DNA from: a bacterium BMS3Bbin10
GTDB taxonomy: Bacteria > Pseudomonadota > Alphaproteobacteria > Rhizobiales > Methyloligellaceae
DNA length: 64,000 bases
Reading direction: 5' to 3'
Assembly: GCA_002897995.1 (NCBI GenBank)
Contig: BDTT01000068.1
Span: 1 to 64,000, forward strand
Below the pieces are notes generated by a model, which saw only the letters and a list, made by a program, of their open reading frames with translations, was not told where the DNA came from and did no database searches. The translations under genes and the position numbers were made by a program. This document shows positions 35,737-46,389 of this stretch, in pieces; position 1 is the first letter of the stretch, and the number at the start of each line of letters is the position of its first letter.

Positions 35737-37116
35737 ATGGGTATCACGAAGCAACTGGCATCCTTTGTTGCGGATCTGACTTATGGAGATCTGCCGAAAG
35801 AAGTTACAGAACGCTCGAAGCGGCTGATCCTGGACCTCACCGGCATCATCATCCGCGCGCGCCACGACGCGGAATCGACGCCGAGCCTGATTTCGGCGGT
35901 CGAGAAACTCGGGCTTACGGGCGGCGACTGCTCGGTGATGGGCGATACGCGCTCCTATGCGCCAACGGCGGCGGCGCTTATTAACGGCACGCTCGCCCAC
36001 TCGCTCGATTTCGATGACACCCATGCGGCGGGTTCCCTCCATTCCTCGGCGCCGATTGTTCCCGCCGCTCTCGCCGCCGCCCAGATGAGCGATGCGTCGG
36101 GCAAGGAACTGATAACCGCCGTGGTCGCCGGATACGAAGTCCAGATCAGGCTGGCTCTGGCGCTCAATCCAACCGCCCATTACGAGCGCGGCTTCCACCC
36201 GACGGCCACCTGCGGCGTGTTCGGCGCCGCCGCCGCCGCGGGCAAGCTGCTCGAGCTGGACGCCGAAGGCATTCAGTCCGCCTTCGGCATCGCGCTCAGC
36301 CAGGCGGCGGGGTCCATGCAGTTCCTCGCCGATGGCGCATGGACCAAGCGCTCCCATGTGGGGCAGGCGGCGCAGAACGGTCTCATTTGTGCGGTTCTGG
36401 CGGGCGAGGGGTTCAAGGGCCCGCGCGAGGCCTTCGAAGGCCGGGCCGGGCTGTTCCATGCCTACTCGCCGCAATCCGATCCCGAAAAGGCGGTCAAGGC
36501 TCTCGGCGAGAGGTGGGAGACCATGGAGCTGGCGGTGAAACCCTATCCCTCCTGCCGCTACTCCCATGCGGCAATCGATGGCCTTGTTTCGCTCATGAAG
36601 GAGCATGGGTTCAGCGCCGGCGATGTCGAGGACGTCGAAATCGGTCTGCCGGAGACGGGCTGGAAAATTATCGGCGGACCGGAAGACAAGACCAATCCGC
36701 GCAGTGTCGTGGACGGCCAGTTCTCCATGCCGTTCTGCGCGGCGGTGGCGCTGCGCGAGGGCGGTCTCGCATGGGACGACTATAAGAAGCATCTGAAGGA
36801 CGACGCCACGCGTGCGCTGACCGCCAAGGTCCGCTCCGTGGTGGATGAACGCGCGCAGGCGGAGTTTCCGGCCAATCTGAGCGCGGTCGTCCGCGTGAAG
36901 ACCGCGAGCGGCGAATTTGAATCCCTGGTTGTGGTGCCGCGGGGAGAACCGGATAATTTCCTCGCCGATGAGGAGTTCCGCGGCAAGTTCGATGGGCTGT
37001 GCGTGCCTTATCTGGGCGAGGAGGGGGCCGCCCGGCTCGCCGGCCAGCTCATGGCGCTGGAGCAGGCCAACTCCGTCTCCGCCGTAATGGCATTGAGCCA
37101 GGGGCGGGGAGCCTGA
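35737..37116 (+). CDS. MmgE/PrpD family protein
   Basis: AALINGTLAHSLDFDDTHAAGSLHSSAPIVPAALAAAQ...GFHPTATCGVFGAAAAAGKLL...KPYPSCRYSHAAIDG. Confidence 0.95.
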   Translation: MGITKQLASFVADLTYGDLPKEVTERSKRLILDLTGIIIRARHDAESTPSLISAVEKLGLTGGDCSVMGDTRSYAPTAAALINGTLAHSLDFDDTHAAGSLHSSAPIVPAALAAAQMSDASGKELITAVVAGYEVQIRLALALNPTAHYERGFHPTATCGVFGAAAAAGKLLELDAEGIQSAFGIALSQAAGSMQFLADGAWTKRSHVGQAAQNGLICAVLAGEGFKGPREAFEGRAGLFHAYSPQSDPEKAVKALGERWETMELAVKPYPSCRYSHAAIDGLVSLMKEHGFSAGDVEDVEIGLPETGWKIIGGPEDKTNPRSVVDGQFSMPFCAAVALREGGLAWDDYKKHLKDDATRALTAKVRSVVDERAQAEFPANLSAVVRVKTASGEFESLVVVPRGEPDNFLADEEFRGKFDGLCVPYLGEEGAARLAGQLMALEQANSVSAVMALSQGRGA

Positions 37117-37119
37117 GCC

Positions 37120-37638
37120 GTGGTTGCCGAAGCGAAAAAAGTCGGCGAAGCCCGCTACCGGGAATCCTATGGCCGCTATTTCGAGGAATTTAAGGTCGGT
37201 GACGTTTACGAGCATCGCCCCGGGCGCACCATATCGGAAGCGGACAACACCTGGTTCACATTGCTCACCATGAACCAGCATCCGCTGCATTTCGATTTCG
37301 AATATGCCGCAAAAAGCGAATTCGGCAAGCCGCTGGTGAATTCCTGCCTGACGCTCTCCATCCTGGCCGGCATGAGCGTTTCGGACGTCAGCCAGAAAAC
37401 AATCGCCAATCTGGGCTGGGACAAGATCAAGCTCACCGCGCCGGTCTTTATCGGCGACACGATCTATGCGGAATCGGAGGTGCTGGCCAAGCGCGAGTCG
37501 AAGTCGCGCCCCACCCAGGGCATTGTCACCGTGAAGACGACCGGCAGGAAGGCGGACGGCACGCAGATCATGTCCTTTGAGCGCACAATGCTGATCCCCA
37601 AGCGCGGTCACGGCGTGGACGACAAGGCAAACTATTAG
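37120..37638 (+). CDS. MaoC family (R)-specific enoyl-CoA hydratase/dehydratase
   Basis: FEEFKVGDVYEHRPGRTISEADNTWFTLLTMNQHPLHFDFEYAAKSEFGKPLVNSCLTLSI. Confidence 0.93.
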   Translation: MVAEAKKVGEARYRESYGRYFEEFKVGDVYEHRPGRTISEADNTWFTLLTMNQHPLHFDFEYAAKSEFGKPLVNSCLTLSILAGMSVSDVSQKTIANLGWDKIKLTAPVFIGDTIYAESEVLAKRESKSRPTQGIVTVKTTGRKADGTQIMSFERTMLIPKRGHGVDDKANY

Positions 37639-37642
37639 ACCC

Positions 37643-38806
37643 ATGACTCAACGGCAAAATATCACTTCGGAAGAAGACGAGGTCCTGATCCTCGATGCCG
37701 TGCGGGAATTTCTCAAACGCGATGTTGCCCCTTACGCTCATGACCTTGAAGCACGCGATGAGTACCCGCAGAAGATCGCCGACAAGATGGCGGAGCTCGG
37801 GCTGTTCGGCATCACGATCTCTTCTGACTATGGCGGGCTTGGATTATCAGCGGCCACTTTTGCCCGGATTGTCGAGGAAATCGCGGCCGTATGGATGTCG
37901 GTCGGGGGCATTATCGGCTCGCACCTCATCATGGCCCGCCTGGTGGAGCGGTTCGGTTCCGATGAGATGAAACAGGCCTATCTGCCGAAATTCGCATCCG
38001 GCGAACTGCGCGGCGGCATCGCGCTCACCGAGCCCGACGCGGGAACCGATTTGCAGGCCATCCGCATGCGCGCGGCGCGCGAGGGCGATGAGTATGTCAT
38101 CAACGGGTCCAAGATGTGGATCACGAACTCGATGATGGGCAATATCCTCGCCGTGCTGGTGAAGACGGATACCAGGGCGGAACCGGCGCATAAGGGCATG
38201 AGCCTCCTGCTGGTTCCCAGGCAAGCGGGCTATGTACCCTCGAAGCTGGAAAAGCTCGGCTATCGCGGCATCGACACCTGCGGCATCGAGTTTTGCGATG
38301 TGCGCGTTCCCGCGGCCAATCTGATTGGCGGCGAGGAGGGGCGCGGATTGCAGCAGACACTCAATGCGATTGAGCTCGGCCGCATAAATGTCGCGGCGCG
38401 CGGGACCGGCATCGCGCGCGCCTGCCTTGAAGAATCGCTGGCCTATGCCCAGACGAGGCGGACCTTCGGCAAGCCCATCTGCCAGCACCAGTCCATCCAG
38501 ATCAAACTGGCGGATATGGCGACGCGCGTGGAGGCGGCGCGGCTGCTGACCGAGCAGGCGGCGCACGCCTTCGATGAGGGCCGGCGCAGCGATCTGGAGG
38601 CCGGCATGGCCAAGCTGTTCGCCACCGAAGCGGCGATGGAGAATTCAGCCGAAGCCATGCGTATCCACGGCGCTTACGGTTATTCCAAGGAATTCAACAT
38701 CGAGCGCTATTATCGCGACGCGCCGCTGCTGGCGATCGGCGAGGGGACCAATGAGCTGCAACGGCTCATCATTGCCCGTCAGCTGGTCGAGAAATATCCG
38801 GTTTAG
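37643..38806 (+). CDS. Acyl-CoA dehydrogenase
   Basis: ALTEPDAGTDLQAIRMRA, INGSKMWITNS, RRTFGKPICQHQSIQIKLADMA, IHGAYGYSKEFNIERYYRDAPLLAIGEGTNELQ. Confidence 0.97.
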   Translation: MTQRQNITSEEDEVLILDAVREFLKRDVAPYAHDLEARDEYPQKIADKMAELGLFGITISSDYGGLGLSAATFARIVEEIAAVWMSVGGIIGSHLIMARLVERFGSDEMKQAYLPKFASGELRGGIALTEPDAGTDLQAIRMRAAREGDEYVINGSKMWITNSMMGNILAVLVKTDTRAEPAHKGMSLLLVPRQAGYVPSKLEKLGYRGIDTCGIEFCDVRVPAANLIGGEEGRGLQQTLNAIELGRINVAARGTGIARACLEESLAYAQTRRTFGKPICQHQSIQIKLADMATRVEAARLLTEQAAHAFDEGRRSDLEAGMAKLFATEAAMENSAEAMRIHGAYGYSKEFNIERYYRDAPLLAIGEGTNELQRLIIARQLVEKYPV

Positions 38807-38808
38807 GG

Positions 38809-40005
38809 ATGGATGCACCACTCCCTCTTGAAGGTGTTCGTGTGCTGGCGGTCGAGCAATATGGCGCCGGCCCGTTCGGCACCCTGTTCCTTGCCGATCA
38901 GGGGGCGGAAGTCATCAAGATTGAAAATCCCAATACGGGAGGGGATTTCGCCCGCGATGTGGGCCCCTATTTCTTCACAGCCGACGATTCCGAATTCTTC
39001 CACGCCTATAACCGCAACAAGAAGAGCCTCGGCCTCGATCTCTCAAAGCCCGAAGGGCAGGCGGTGTTCCACGATCTGGTGAAAGGCGCGGACGCCGTGG
39101 CGTCAAATCTGCGCGGCGATGTGCCCGGCAAGCTCGGCCTCACTTACGAGGCGCTTAAAGAATTCAATCCGAAAATCGTCTGCGCTCACCTTTCCGCTTA
39201 CGGCCGGGAGGGTTCGCGGTCCAATTGGCCGGGCTTTGATTATCTCATGCAGGCGGAAGCGGGATTTTTTTCCCTGACAGGCGAACCCGATACGCCGCCG
39301 GCCCGCTTCGGCCTCTCGGTTGTCGATCAGATGACGGGGCTCGCCCTGGCCTATGCGCTGCTTGCCGGACTGACCGGCGCGCGGGCGTCGGGCGAGGGCC
39401 GCGATATGGATGTGAGCCTGTTCGACATCGCCATGTGCAACACCGCTTACCCCGCCATCTGGTATCTGAACGAGGGCCATGTGCAGGAGCGCTTGCCGCG
39501 TTCGGCGCATCCCTCCCTCACGCCATGCCAGCTTTATACGAGCAAGGACGGCTGGATATATATCATGTGCAACAAGGAGAAATTCTGGCCGTCATTATGC
39601 CGGGCGCTCGGGAGAGACGGGTGGGCGGAAGACTCGCGATTCGCGCGCTTCAAGGACAGGCTGGAGAACCGGGAGGTCATTCAGGAGCTGCTTGACGATG
39701 TGCTCGCCGCGAAGACCACCGCCGAATGGCTCGAGCTTTTTGCCGGCGACGTTCCGGCATCGCCCATAAATGATATCGCCGCCGCATTGGACAATCCGTT
39801 CGTGGCCGAGCGGGGCGGCGTGCAGACGCTCACACTCGAGGGCCATGGCGATTATCGCATGCTGGCGTCGCCCGTCCTCAGCGGCGGGTCGCAAACCCCC
39901 GCCAATCCGGCGCCGAAACTTGGCCAGCAAACGGAAGAAATCCTGCACGGGCTTGGCTACACAACCGAACGACTGGACTCCCTGCGCAAAACAAAGGTGA
40001 TCTGA
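38809..40005 (+). CDS. CaiB/BaiF CoA-transferase family protein
   Basis: PLEGVRVLAVEQYGAGPFGTLFLADQGAEVIKIENPNTGGDFAR...YNRNKKSLGLDLSKPEGQ. Confidence 0.96.
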   Translation: MDAPLPLEGVRVLAVEQYGAGPFGTLFLADQGAEVIKIENPNTGGDFARDVGPYFFTADDSEFFHAYNRNKKSLGLDLSKPEGQAVFHDLVKGADAVASNLRGDVPGKLGLTYEALKEFNPKIVCAHLSAYGREGSRSNWPGFDYLMQAEAGFFSLTGEPDTPPARFGLSVVDQMTGLALAYALLAGLTGARASGEGRDMDVSLFDIAMCNTAYPAIWYLNEGHVQERLPRSAHPSLTPCQLYTSKDGWIYIMCNKEKFWPSLCRALGRDGWAEDSRFARFKDRLENREVIQELLDDVLAAKTTAEWLELFAGDVPASPINDIAAALDNPFVAERGGVQTLTLEGHGDYRMLASPVLSGGSQTPANPAPKLGQQTEEILHGLGYTTERLDSLRKTKVI

Positions 40006-40009
40006 GAAA

Positions 40010-40804
40010 ATGGCTGAAGACGTAATCCTCACGGAAATCGACAAGCGCGGTATCGCCACGCTCCGCCTCAACCGGCCGAAGGTCAACAACGCCTATAACG
40101 GCGAGATGATCGCGGCCCTGATCGAACGCATCGAGACCCTGGGGGCGGATGACGCGGTGCGGGTCATCATCCTGCGCGGCAACGGCCGGCATTTCCAGGC
40201 CGGGGCGGACCTGAACTGGGTGCAGGAATCCCTGACCAATACGCTTGATGAAAATCTCGTCATCTCGCGCGAGACCGGCAAGGCCTTCTTCGGGCTCGTA
40301 TCGTGCCTGAAACCCACGATTGCGCTCATTCACGGCGGCTGCTTCGGCGGCGGTACGGGCATTGCCGCATCATGTGACATCGTGGTTGCGGAAGAGAGCG
40401 CCATCTTCGCCATTACCGAAGCGCGCTGGGGGCTGGTGCCGACACCCATCATGCCGCAATTGCTCTCGCGGCTCGGTCCCGCCCGGCTGCGCCGTTACAG
40501 TCTGACATGCGAACGCTTTGACGCCAGACGCGGTTTCGACATCGGCTTTGTCGATGAAGTATGCGGCGAGGGCAAGCTCGATGAAACAGCCGCGCCCATC
40601 ATTGACGCACTTCTGCATTGTCCGCCGGCCACCCTTGCAGCCCTCAAGGCGGATACGCTGCGGTTCGCCGGACTTGAATTCAGTGATGAAGAGTTCGAGG
40701 ACATGGCCCGGGCCCATGCGGCGCATAGAGGAACCGAAGAGGCGGCCGAGGGGGTGAAGAGCTTTCTGGAGAAGAGAAAACCGAACTGGTATCCGGGCGC
40801 GTAA
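40010..40804 (+). CDS. Enoyl-CoA hydratase/isomerase family protein
   Basis: IATLRLNRPKVNNAYNGEMIAAL...ILRGNGRHFQAGADLNWVQ...IALIHGGCFGGGTGIAASCDIVVAEESAIFAITEARWGLVP. Confidence 0.95.
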   Translation: MAEDVILTEIDKRGIATLRLNRPKVNNAYNGEMIAALIERIETLGADDAVRVIILRGNGRHFQAGADLNWVQESLTNTLDENLVISRETGKAFFGLVSCLKPTIALIHGGCFGGGTGIAASCDIVVAEESAIFAITEARWGLVPTPIMPQLLSRLGPARLRRYSLTCERFDARRGFDIGFVDEVCGEGKLDETAAPIIDALLHCPPATLAALKADTLRFAGLEFSDEEFEDMARAHAAHRGTEEAAEGVKSFLEKRKPNWYPGA

Positions 40805-40808
40805 ACAC

Positions 40809-41267
40809 TCAGTGCGGAAATCCATCCGTCTGCCTCAGGCCTTCGCCGAGCACCATCGCGGCCGCCGTAACGATATTCAGCGAGCGCCGCCCCTGCGCCA
40901 TGGGAATCAGCACGCATGCATCGGCGGCGTCATGAACGTTCTTCGGGACGCCGGTGCTCTCGCGGCCAAGCAGCAGGATATCACTGCGTCGGTAGGTGAG
41001 GGCGGTGTAAGGCGTTTCAGCCCGTGTCGTCAGCAGTATCAGCCGGCTTTGCTCTTCCTCGCGCCAGGCGTTGAACGTCTCGAAGGAGCCGTGGCGGCGG
41101 ATGCGGGCATGCTCGATATAATCGAGCCCTGCGCGCCGCAGCGCCCGCTCGCTCATATCGAAACCGGATGGCGCGATGACGTGGACCCCGGCGTTCAGGC
41201 AGGCGGCAAGCCGCAATATCGCTCCCGTATTTTGCGGAATATCAGGCTGGTAAAGAGCAATATCCAT
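40809..41267 (-). CDS. trmL: tRNA (cytidine(34)-2'-O)-methyltransferase (SpoU/TrmL)
   Basis: MDIALYQPDIPQNTGAILRLAACLNAGVHVIAPSGF...LLLGRESTGVPKNVHDAADACVLIPMAQGRRSLNIVTAAAMVLGE. Confidence 0.95.
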   Translation of the reverse strand: MDIALYQPDIPQNTGAILRLAACLNAGVHVIAPSGFDMSERALRRAGLDYIEHARIRRHGSFETFNAWREEEQSRLILLTTRAETPYTALTYRRSDILLLGRESTGVPKNVHDAADACVLIPMAQGRRSLNIVTAAAMVLGEGLRQTDGFPH

Positions 41268-41593
41268 TGGTTTTATCCGCAATGTTGCGGGATTCCAGGC
41301 GCCGATTGGCGACCGCGCCGCGCGGCCCCCCTCCGCAAGGGTCAATATGATCGGTACATGCTCTAGACATTCGCGCGCAAGGGTGCAAAAAAGTGGTGAA
41401 TCGGAACCATCGTCGTCCTGGGCTTAACGGCATCATGCATGCGGCGGGATGGGAACGGATTTTAGGGGGTGTCAGTCTATCCTTTGGTGATGCGGGCCTG
41501 GACTGCGGCAGACAGGGCGCTCTTCAGGTTGATCCAAAGGCCGTCATTCATTATGTCCCCGGATTTTTTGGTCGTTGAAGGAGGAATCGCGCC

Positions 41594-42166
41594 TTGGCCA
41601 CGAAGACAATTGAACCTACCCGAAGGGATTTCATGACCATTGCGGCAGGTTCATTCGCAGCTGTCGGCAGTGCAGCGGCCCTGTGGCCGTTTGTCGACCA
41701 GATGAATCCGGACGCGTCGGCGCTCTCGCTGGCCACCACCGAGGTCGATCTCGCGCCGATCGAGGAAGGTCAGTCGATCACGGTTTCATGGCGCGGCAAG
41801 CCGGTCTTTATCCGTCACCGCACGCCCGCCGAAATCGAGCAGGCTAAGGCGGTCAAGCTCGAAGATCTCGCCGATCCGGAAGCGCGCAACGAAAATCTTG
41901 ACGATAGCGCGCCGGCAACCGATGAAAACCGCGTGAAGGACAAGAAAGAGAAATGGCTGGTTATGGTCGGTATCTGCACTCATCTGGGGTGCATCCCGAA
42001 AGGCCAGAGGGTTGGCGACGAAAAGGGTGAATACGGGGGATGGTTCTGCCCCTGCCACGGGTCGCATTACGACACCGCCGGGCGCATCCGCAAAGGACCG
42101 GCGCCGCGTAATCTCGACGTTCCCACCTATGACTATATTTCTGAGACCAAGATCAAGATCGGCTAG
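41594..42166 (+). CDS. petA: Ubiquinol-cytochrome c reductase Rieske iron-sulfur subunit
   Basis: TAT-like [26 protein letters not shown] and [27 protein letters not shown]. Confidence 0.97.
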   Translation: MATKTIEPTRRDFMTIAAGSFAAVGSAAALWPFVDQMNPDASALSLATTEVDLAPIEEGQSITVSWRGKPVFIRHRTPAEIEQAKAVKLEDLADPEARNENLDDSAPATDENRVKDKKEKWLVMVGICTHLGCIPKGQRVGDEKGEYGGWFCPCHGSHYDTAGRIRKGPAPRNLDVPTYDYISETKIKIG

Positions 42167-42207
42167 GGCCGTTTAGGGTCCTGACCCCGAGCCAACAGAG
42201 GGCGTAT

Positions 42208-43491
42208 ATGGCACACGCATCAAGCTATAGGCCGAACACGGCCATCGGGAAGTGGTTCGACGTCAGGCTTCCGGTCATGCGCATGATGCATGATCAGTTC
42301 AACGATTTCCCGACGCCCCGCAATCTGAACTATCTCTGGACGTTTGGCGGCATCCTGACCTTTTTTCTCGTTGTCCAGCTCGCCACGGGCATCGTCCTGG
42401 CCATGCATTATATACCGCACGAGTCGATGGCGTTCGACAGCGTCGAGAAGATCATGCGTGACGTGAACTGGGGCTGGCTGCTGCGCTACATGCATGCAAA
42501 CGGCGGGTCCATGTTCTTCCTTGCCGTCTATATCCATATTGCGCGCGGCATGTATTACGGCTCCTACAAGGCGCCGCGTGAAATCTTGTGGGTCATCGGC
42601 GTGTTTATCTTCCTCGCCATGATGGCCACCGCTTTCATGGGTTATTCGCTGGTATGGGGTCAGATGAGCTTCTGGGCGGTGACGGTCATCACCAACCTGT
42701 TCTCGTCTCTCGATTCCATCGTGGATGGTCTGGGGACTGCCGTCGTGCAGTGGATCTGGGGCGGATTCTCGGTTGGCGGCCCGACGCTGACCCGGCTGTT
42801 CTCCCTGCACTATCTGCTGCCGTTCATCATTACGGGCCTTGTGATCCTGCATATCTGGGCGTTGCACGTGCCGGGCAGCAACAACCCGACGGGCATCGAC
42901 ATCAAATCCAAATCCGATGCGATTCCCTTCCACCCCTATTACACGTTCAAGGATGCTTACGCCTTGTGCCTGTTCGTGATCCTGTTCATGGGGCTGGTGT
43001 TTTATGCGCCGAATTTCCTCGCCCATCCGGATAACTATATTCAGGCCAATCCGTTGCAGACGCCGCCGCACATCGTGCCGGAATGGTATTTCCTTCCCTT
43101 TTACGCGATTCTGCGGGCGATCCCGGACAAGCTGTTTGGCGTGATCGCGTTTGCGGGTTCAATCGGTCTGCTGGCCTTCCTGCCCTGGCTCGACACATCC
43201 AAAGTGAAATCAACGCGCTACCGGCCCATCTACAAATGGTTCTTCGCGCTTTTCATCATCAACACGCTTGTACTGGGCTATCTCGGCGCCAAGCCGGCCG
43301 AAGGGATGTATCTGCTGTTCGCGCGCATTGGCACGGCCTTCTATTTCGCGCATCTGCTGGTGGTCATGCCGGTCGTGGGCTGGTTTGAAAAGCCCTCGGC
43401 CATGCCGGGCAGTATCACCGACGATGTGCTGGGAAAAGGGTCCGGCGGGGGCAGGCCGTCCGCGGCAACCGCTTCACCTGGGCGGCGGTGA
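42208..43491 (+). CDS. petB: Cytochrome b
   Basis: [33 protein letters not shown]...[23 protein letters not shown]...[27 protein letters not shown]. Confidence 0.98.
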   Translation: MAHASSYRPNTAIGKWFDVRLPVMRMMHDQFNDFPTPRNLNYLWTFGGILTFFLVVQLATGIVLAMHYIPHESMAFDSVEKIMRDVNWGWLLRYMHANGGSMFFLAVYIHIARGMYYGSYKAPREILWVIGVFIFLAMMATAFMGYSLVWGQMSFWAVTVITNLFSSLDSIVDGLGTAVVQWIWGGFSVGGPTLTRLFSLHYLLPFIITGLVILHIWALHVPGSNNPTGIDIKSKSDAIPFHPYYTFKDAYALCLFVILFMGLVFYAPNFLAHPDNYIQANPLQTPPHIVPEWYFLPFYAILRAIPDKLFGVIAFAGSIGLLAFLPWLDTSKVKSTRYRPIYKWFFALFIINTLVLGYLGAKPAEGMYLLFARIGTAFYFAHLLVVMPVVGWFEKPSAMPGSITDDVLGKGSGGGRPSAATASPGRR

Positions 43492-43505
43492 TGGGGGAGA
43501 AAGCC

Positions 43506-44306
43506 ATGAGAAACATCGCATCACCGAAACGGAAACTGCTTTTGGCTGTTGCAGCCGCGGTGCTATATGCCGCGAGCGTCGCGGGCACGCCCGCGAAAGC
43601 CGCCGGAGAGCAGACGATTGAGACGCAGAAATGGTCCTTCTCGGGCCCGTTCGGCATGTTCGACCGGGGTCAGCTTCAGCGCGGCTTCAAAGTCTATAAG
43701 GAAGTCTGTGCCGCGTGCCACGGCTTGCGGCTGCTGCGTTTCCGCAATCTTGGCGAGCCCGGCGGGCCGGAATTCAGCAGCGCGGCGGTAAAGGCGCTGG
43801 CCGCCGAAGCCGAGGTTCAGGACGGCCCCGATGATGAGGGGGAAATGTTTACACGGCCCGGCAGGCCGTCGGATGCCTTTGTTTCCCCGTTCGCGAATAA
43901 AAATGCGGCGCGGGCGGCCAACAATGGCGCCTACCCGCCGGACCTTTCGGTCATGGCCAAGGCGCGCGCCCGCGGGCCGGATTATATCTATTCCCTTATG
44001 GCCGGTTATAAAGAGACACCGGACGATTTGGAATTGGCGGAGGGCATGAGCTACAACACCGCCTTCCCGGGCCATCAGATCGCCATGGCGGCGCCGCTTG
44101 ATGACGATGCGGTCGAATATACCGATGGCACCGCGCCAACCCTTGAGAATTATTCCAAGGACATTTCCGCGTTTCTCATGTGGGCGGCGGAGCCGAAGCT
44201 GGAAGAGCGCCACAAGCTCGGTTTCCGCTTCATGATCTATCTTATTATTCTTGCGGGCCTTCTTTATCTGGTCAAGCGCCGCGTGTGGGCCGGGCTAAAG
44301 CATTAG
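43506..44306 (+). CDS. petC: Cytochrome c1
   Basis: WSFSGPFGMFDRGQLQRGFKVYKEVCAACHGLRLLRFRNL...GADYIYSLMAGY-like; C-terminal TM anchor. Confidence 0.96.
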   Translation: MRNIASPKRKLLLAVAAAVLYAASVAGTPAKAAGEQTIETQKWSFSGPFGMFDRGQLQRGFKVYKEVCAACHGLRLLRFRNLGEPGGPEFSSAAVKALAAEAEVQDGPDDEGEMFTRPGRPSDAFVSPFANKNAARAANNGAYPPDLSVMAKARARGPDYIYSLMAGYKETPDDLELAEGMSYNTAFPGHQIAMAAPLDDDAVEYTDGTAPTLENYSKDISAFLMWAAEPKLEERHKLGFRFMIYLIILAGLLYLVKRRVWAGLKH

Positions 44307-44406
44307 GGCGTATCACCGGTAAGTGGAAACCGGTTACCGGAAAAACGATACGCATAAACAAAGCCGGGATCGCGGTTTTGATTCTATTCGACATGAAGCG
44401 ATCCAG
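44303..44406. repeat. Family A element, copy A5
   Basis: TTAGGGCGTATCACCGGTAAGTGGAAACCGGTTACCGGAAAAACGATACGCATAAACAAAGCCGGGATCGCGGTTTTGATTCTATTCGACATGAAGCGATCCAG. Confidence 0.9.
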
Positions 44407-44443
44407 GGTCCCGAGCCTGGTTTCCAGCCGGAATGCGGAATGT

Positions 44444-44475
44444 AAAAAGGCCCCTTCCTCGAAGGGGCCTTTTTT
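44444..44475. terminator. Rho-independent terminator
   Basis: AAAAAGGCCCCTTCCTCGAAGGGGCCTTTTTT, downstream of petC. Confidence 0.9.
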
Positions 44476-44532
44476 GCCGGCGGGGCCGTCGCGGTGCGAT
44501 GCCGGCCCGGCCAGCGGCTCCGGGAGGAAGGG

Positions 44533-44769
44533 CTAGTTCTTTTTCATCATGGTGTCGGGCTTTTTCATATCGTCCTTCATCATGGTGTCTTTCATCATGG
44601 TGTCGGGCTTTTTCATATCGTCCTTCATCATGGTGTCTTTCATCATGGTGTCGGACTTTTTCATATCGTCCTTCATCATGGTGTCCTTCTTATCTCCGCT
44701 GGCGAAGGACGGCGCCGCCAACATGAGAGAGGCGGTGAGGACGGTAAGCGTAAGCAGGCGTTTTTTCAT
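44533..44769 (-). CDS. Pentapeptide MXKDX repeat protein (secreted)
   Basis: MKKRLLTLTVLTASLMLAAPSFASGDKKDTMMKDDMKKSDTMMKDTMMKDDMKKPDTMMKDTMMKDDMKKPDTMMKKN; signal peptide plus tandem Met/Lys/Asp repeats. Confidence 0.88.
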   Translation of the reverse strand: MKKRLLTLTVLTASLMLAAPSFASGDKKDTMMKDDMKKSDTMMKDTMMKDDMKKPDTMMKDTMMKDDMKKPDTMMKKN

Positions 44770-44956
44770 GACTTCCTCCTGAACAGGCAATTGAATCGCT
44801 TCTGTGCCTTCGCAGTAACGAACCGGGAGAAAATTCAGATGCGGGGCGCCGGCGGAGGAAACGGACTTTTTCCTTTGGCACCAATCGGACGGGGGGCTAG
44901 GGTCCGGGCTGCGGAAAGAACAAGAAGCAAGGCCGCTGGGGCAGGGGGTTGAACGC

Positions 44957-45844
44957 ATGACAAAAACCGTACTCGGCATCATCGGCGGAAGCGGCGTATA
45001 TGATCTGCCGGGGCTTGAGAAGACGCGCACCGAGCGTATCCACACACCGTGGGGCGAGCCTTCCGATGAGTTGGGCTTCGGCGAGATAGACGGGCTTCCG
45101 CTCGTCTTTCTGCCGCGCCATGGGCGTGGCCACCGTCTCGGCCCCAGCCAGATCAACTACCGCGCCAATATCGACGCCCTGAAGCGGGCCGGCGTGACGG
45201 ACCTTGTGTCCGTCTCCGCCTGCGGATCGTTCCGCGAGGAACTCTCTCCCGGCACCCTCGTGCTGGTGGATCAGTTCATCGACCGCACCTTCGCCCGCGA
45301 GAAAAGTTTTTTCGGTCCGGGCTGCGTCGCCCATGTGGCGTTTGCCGATCCGGTGAGCCCGGGCCTCGCCGATCGCATCGAGACGGCGGCAAAGTCAGAG
45401 GAACTGGACTACAAGCGCGGCGGGACTTATCTGGTCATGGAAGGTCCGCAATTCTCAACCCGCGCGGAGTCCGATCTTTACCGCTCCTGGAATTGCGATG
45501 TCATCGGCATGACCAACATGCCCGAGGCGAAACTCGCCCGTGAAGCTGAAATCTGCTACGCGACGCTTGCCTTGGTCACCGACTATGATTGCTGGCATGA
45601 GAGCCATGCGGACATCGATATCGAAGTGCTTCTGAAGACCCTGCATGACAATGTGGAAAAGGCCACGCGCCTGATCGGAAGACTGGCCCGCGATATGCCG
45701 CGCGAGCATGAGCCATGCCCCATCGGGTCCGACAGGGCGCTGGAGGTGGCCATCATCACCGCGCCCGAAGCGCGCGACCCGGAGCTTCTGAGAAAGCTCG
45801 ACGCGGTGGCCGGACGGGTGTTGCAGGGGGGGGCAGGGCAATGA
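44957..45844 (+). CDS. mtnP: S-methyl-5'-thioadenosine phosphorylase
   Basis: [93 protein letters not shown]. Confidence 0.97.
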   Translation: MTKTVLGIIGGSGVYDLPGLEKTRTERIHTPWGEPSDELGFGEIDGLPLVFLPRHGRGHRLGPSQINYRANIDALKRAGVTDLVSVSACGSFREELSPGTLVLVDQFIDRTFAREKSFFGPGCVAHVAFADPVSPGLADRIETAAKSEELDYKRGGTYLVMEGPQFSTRAESDLYRSWNCDVIGMTNMPEAKLAREAEICYATLALVTDYDCWHESHADIDIEVLLKTLHDNVEKATRLIGRLARDMPREHEPCPIGSDRALEVAIITAPEARDPELLRKLDAVAGRVLQGGAGQ

Positions 45845-46377
45845 CGGAGGCAGACATCAGGGCGCTTGTGCGCACCATCCCCGACTATCCCAAGCCCGGC
45901 ATCATGTTCCGCGACATCACCACGCTGCTGGGCGACGCCATGGGTCTCACCGCCTGTATCGAGCAACTGGCCGCGCCCTATCGCGAGGTTCAGGTGGACG
46001 CGGTCGCCGGCATCGAGGCGCGCGGGTTTATTCTGGGCGGCGCCGTCGCCGACCGGCTGGGCTGCGGCTTCGTGCCCATCCGCAAGAAGGGCAAGCTGCC
46101 GGGCAAGGCCGTCGGCCAGGACTACGAGCTGGAATACGGCGTCGACGTCATAGAGATCCACGAAGACGGCATCACGAGCGGTGAACGGGTGCTGCTGGTG
46201 GATGATCTCATCGCTACAGGCGGCACGGCGGCGGCGGCGGTCAAACTGCTGCGCAAGCTCAACGCGGAGATTGTCGCCGCGGCCTTCGTCATCGACCTGC
46301 CCGACCTTGCGGGCCGCAAACGGGTCGAGGCGCTCGGCGTTGAGTGCCATACGCTGATTGAGTTCGAAGGGGATTAG
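45841..46377 (+). CDS. apt: Adenine phosphoribosyltransferase
   Basis: [62 protein letters not shown] overlap with mtnP. Confidence 0.97.
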   Translation: MTEADIRALVRTIPDYPKPGIMFRDITTLLGDAMGLTACIEQLAAPYREVQVDAVAGIEARGFILGGAVADRLGCGFVPIRKKGKLPGKAVGQDYELEYGVDVIEIHEDGITSGERVLLVDDLIATGGTAAAAVKLLRKLNAEIVAAAFVIDLPDLAGRKRVEALGVECHTLIEFEGD

Positions 46378-46389
46378 AGCACAGGACCC

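Noticed and set aside
35734-37644. 636-aa minus-strand ORF
   Set aside because: Antisense shadow of MmgE/PrpD and MaoC genes; no domain logic.
42220-43071. 283-aa minus-strand ORF
   Set aside because: Antisense to cytochrome b.
44549-44782. + strand ORF of FFISSFIMVS repeats
   Set aside because: Reverse complement of the MXKDX repeat gene; repeats are explained by the minus-strand protein with a signal peptide.
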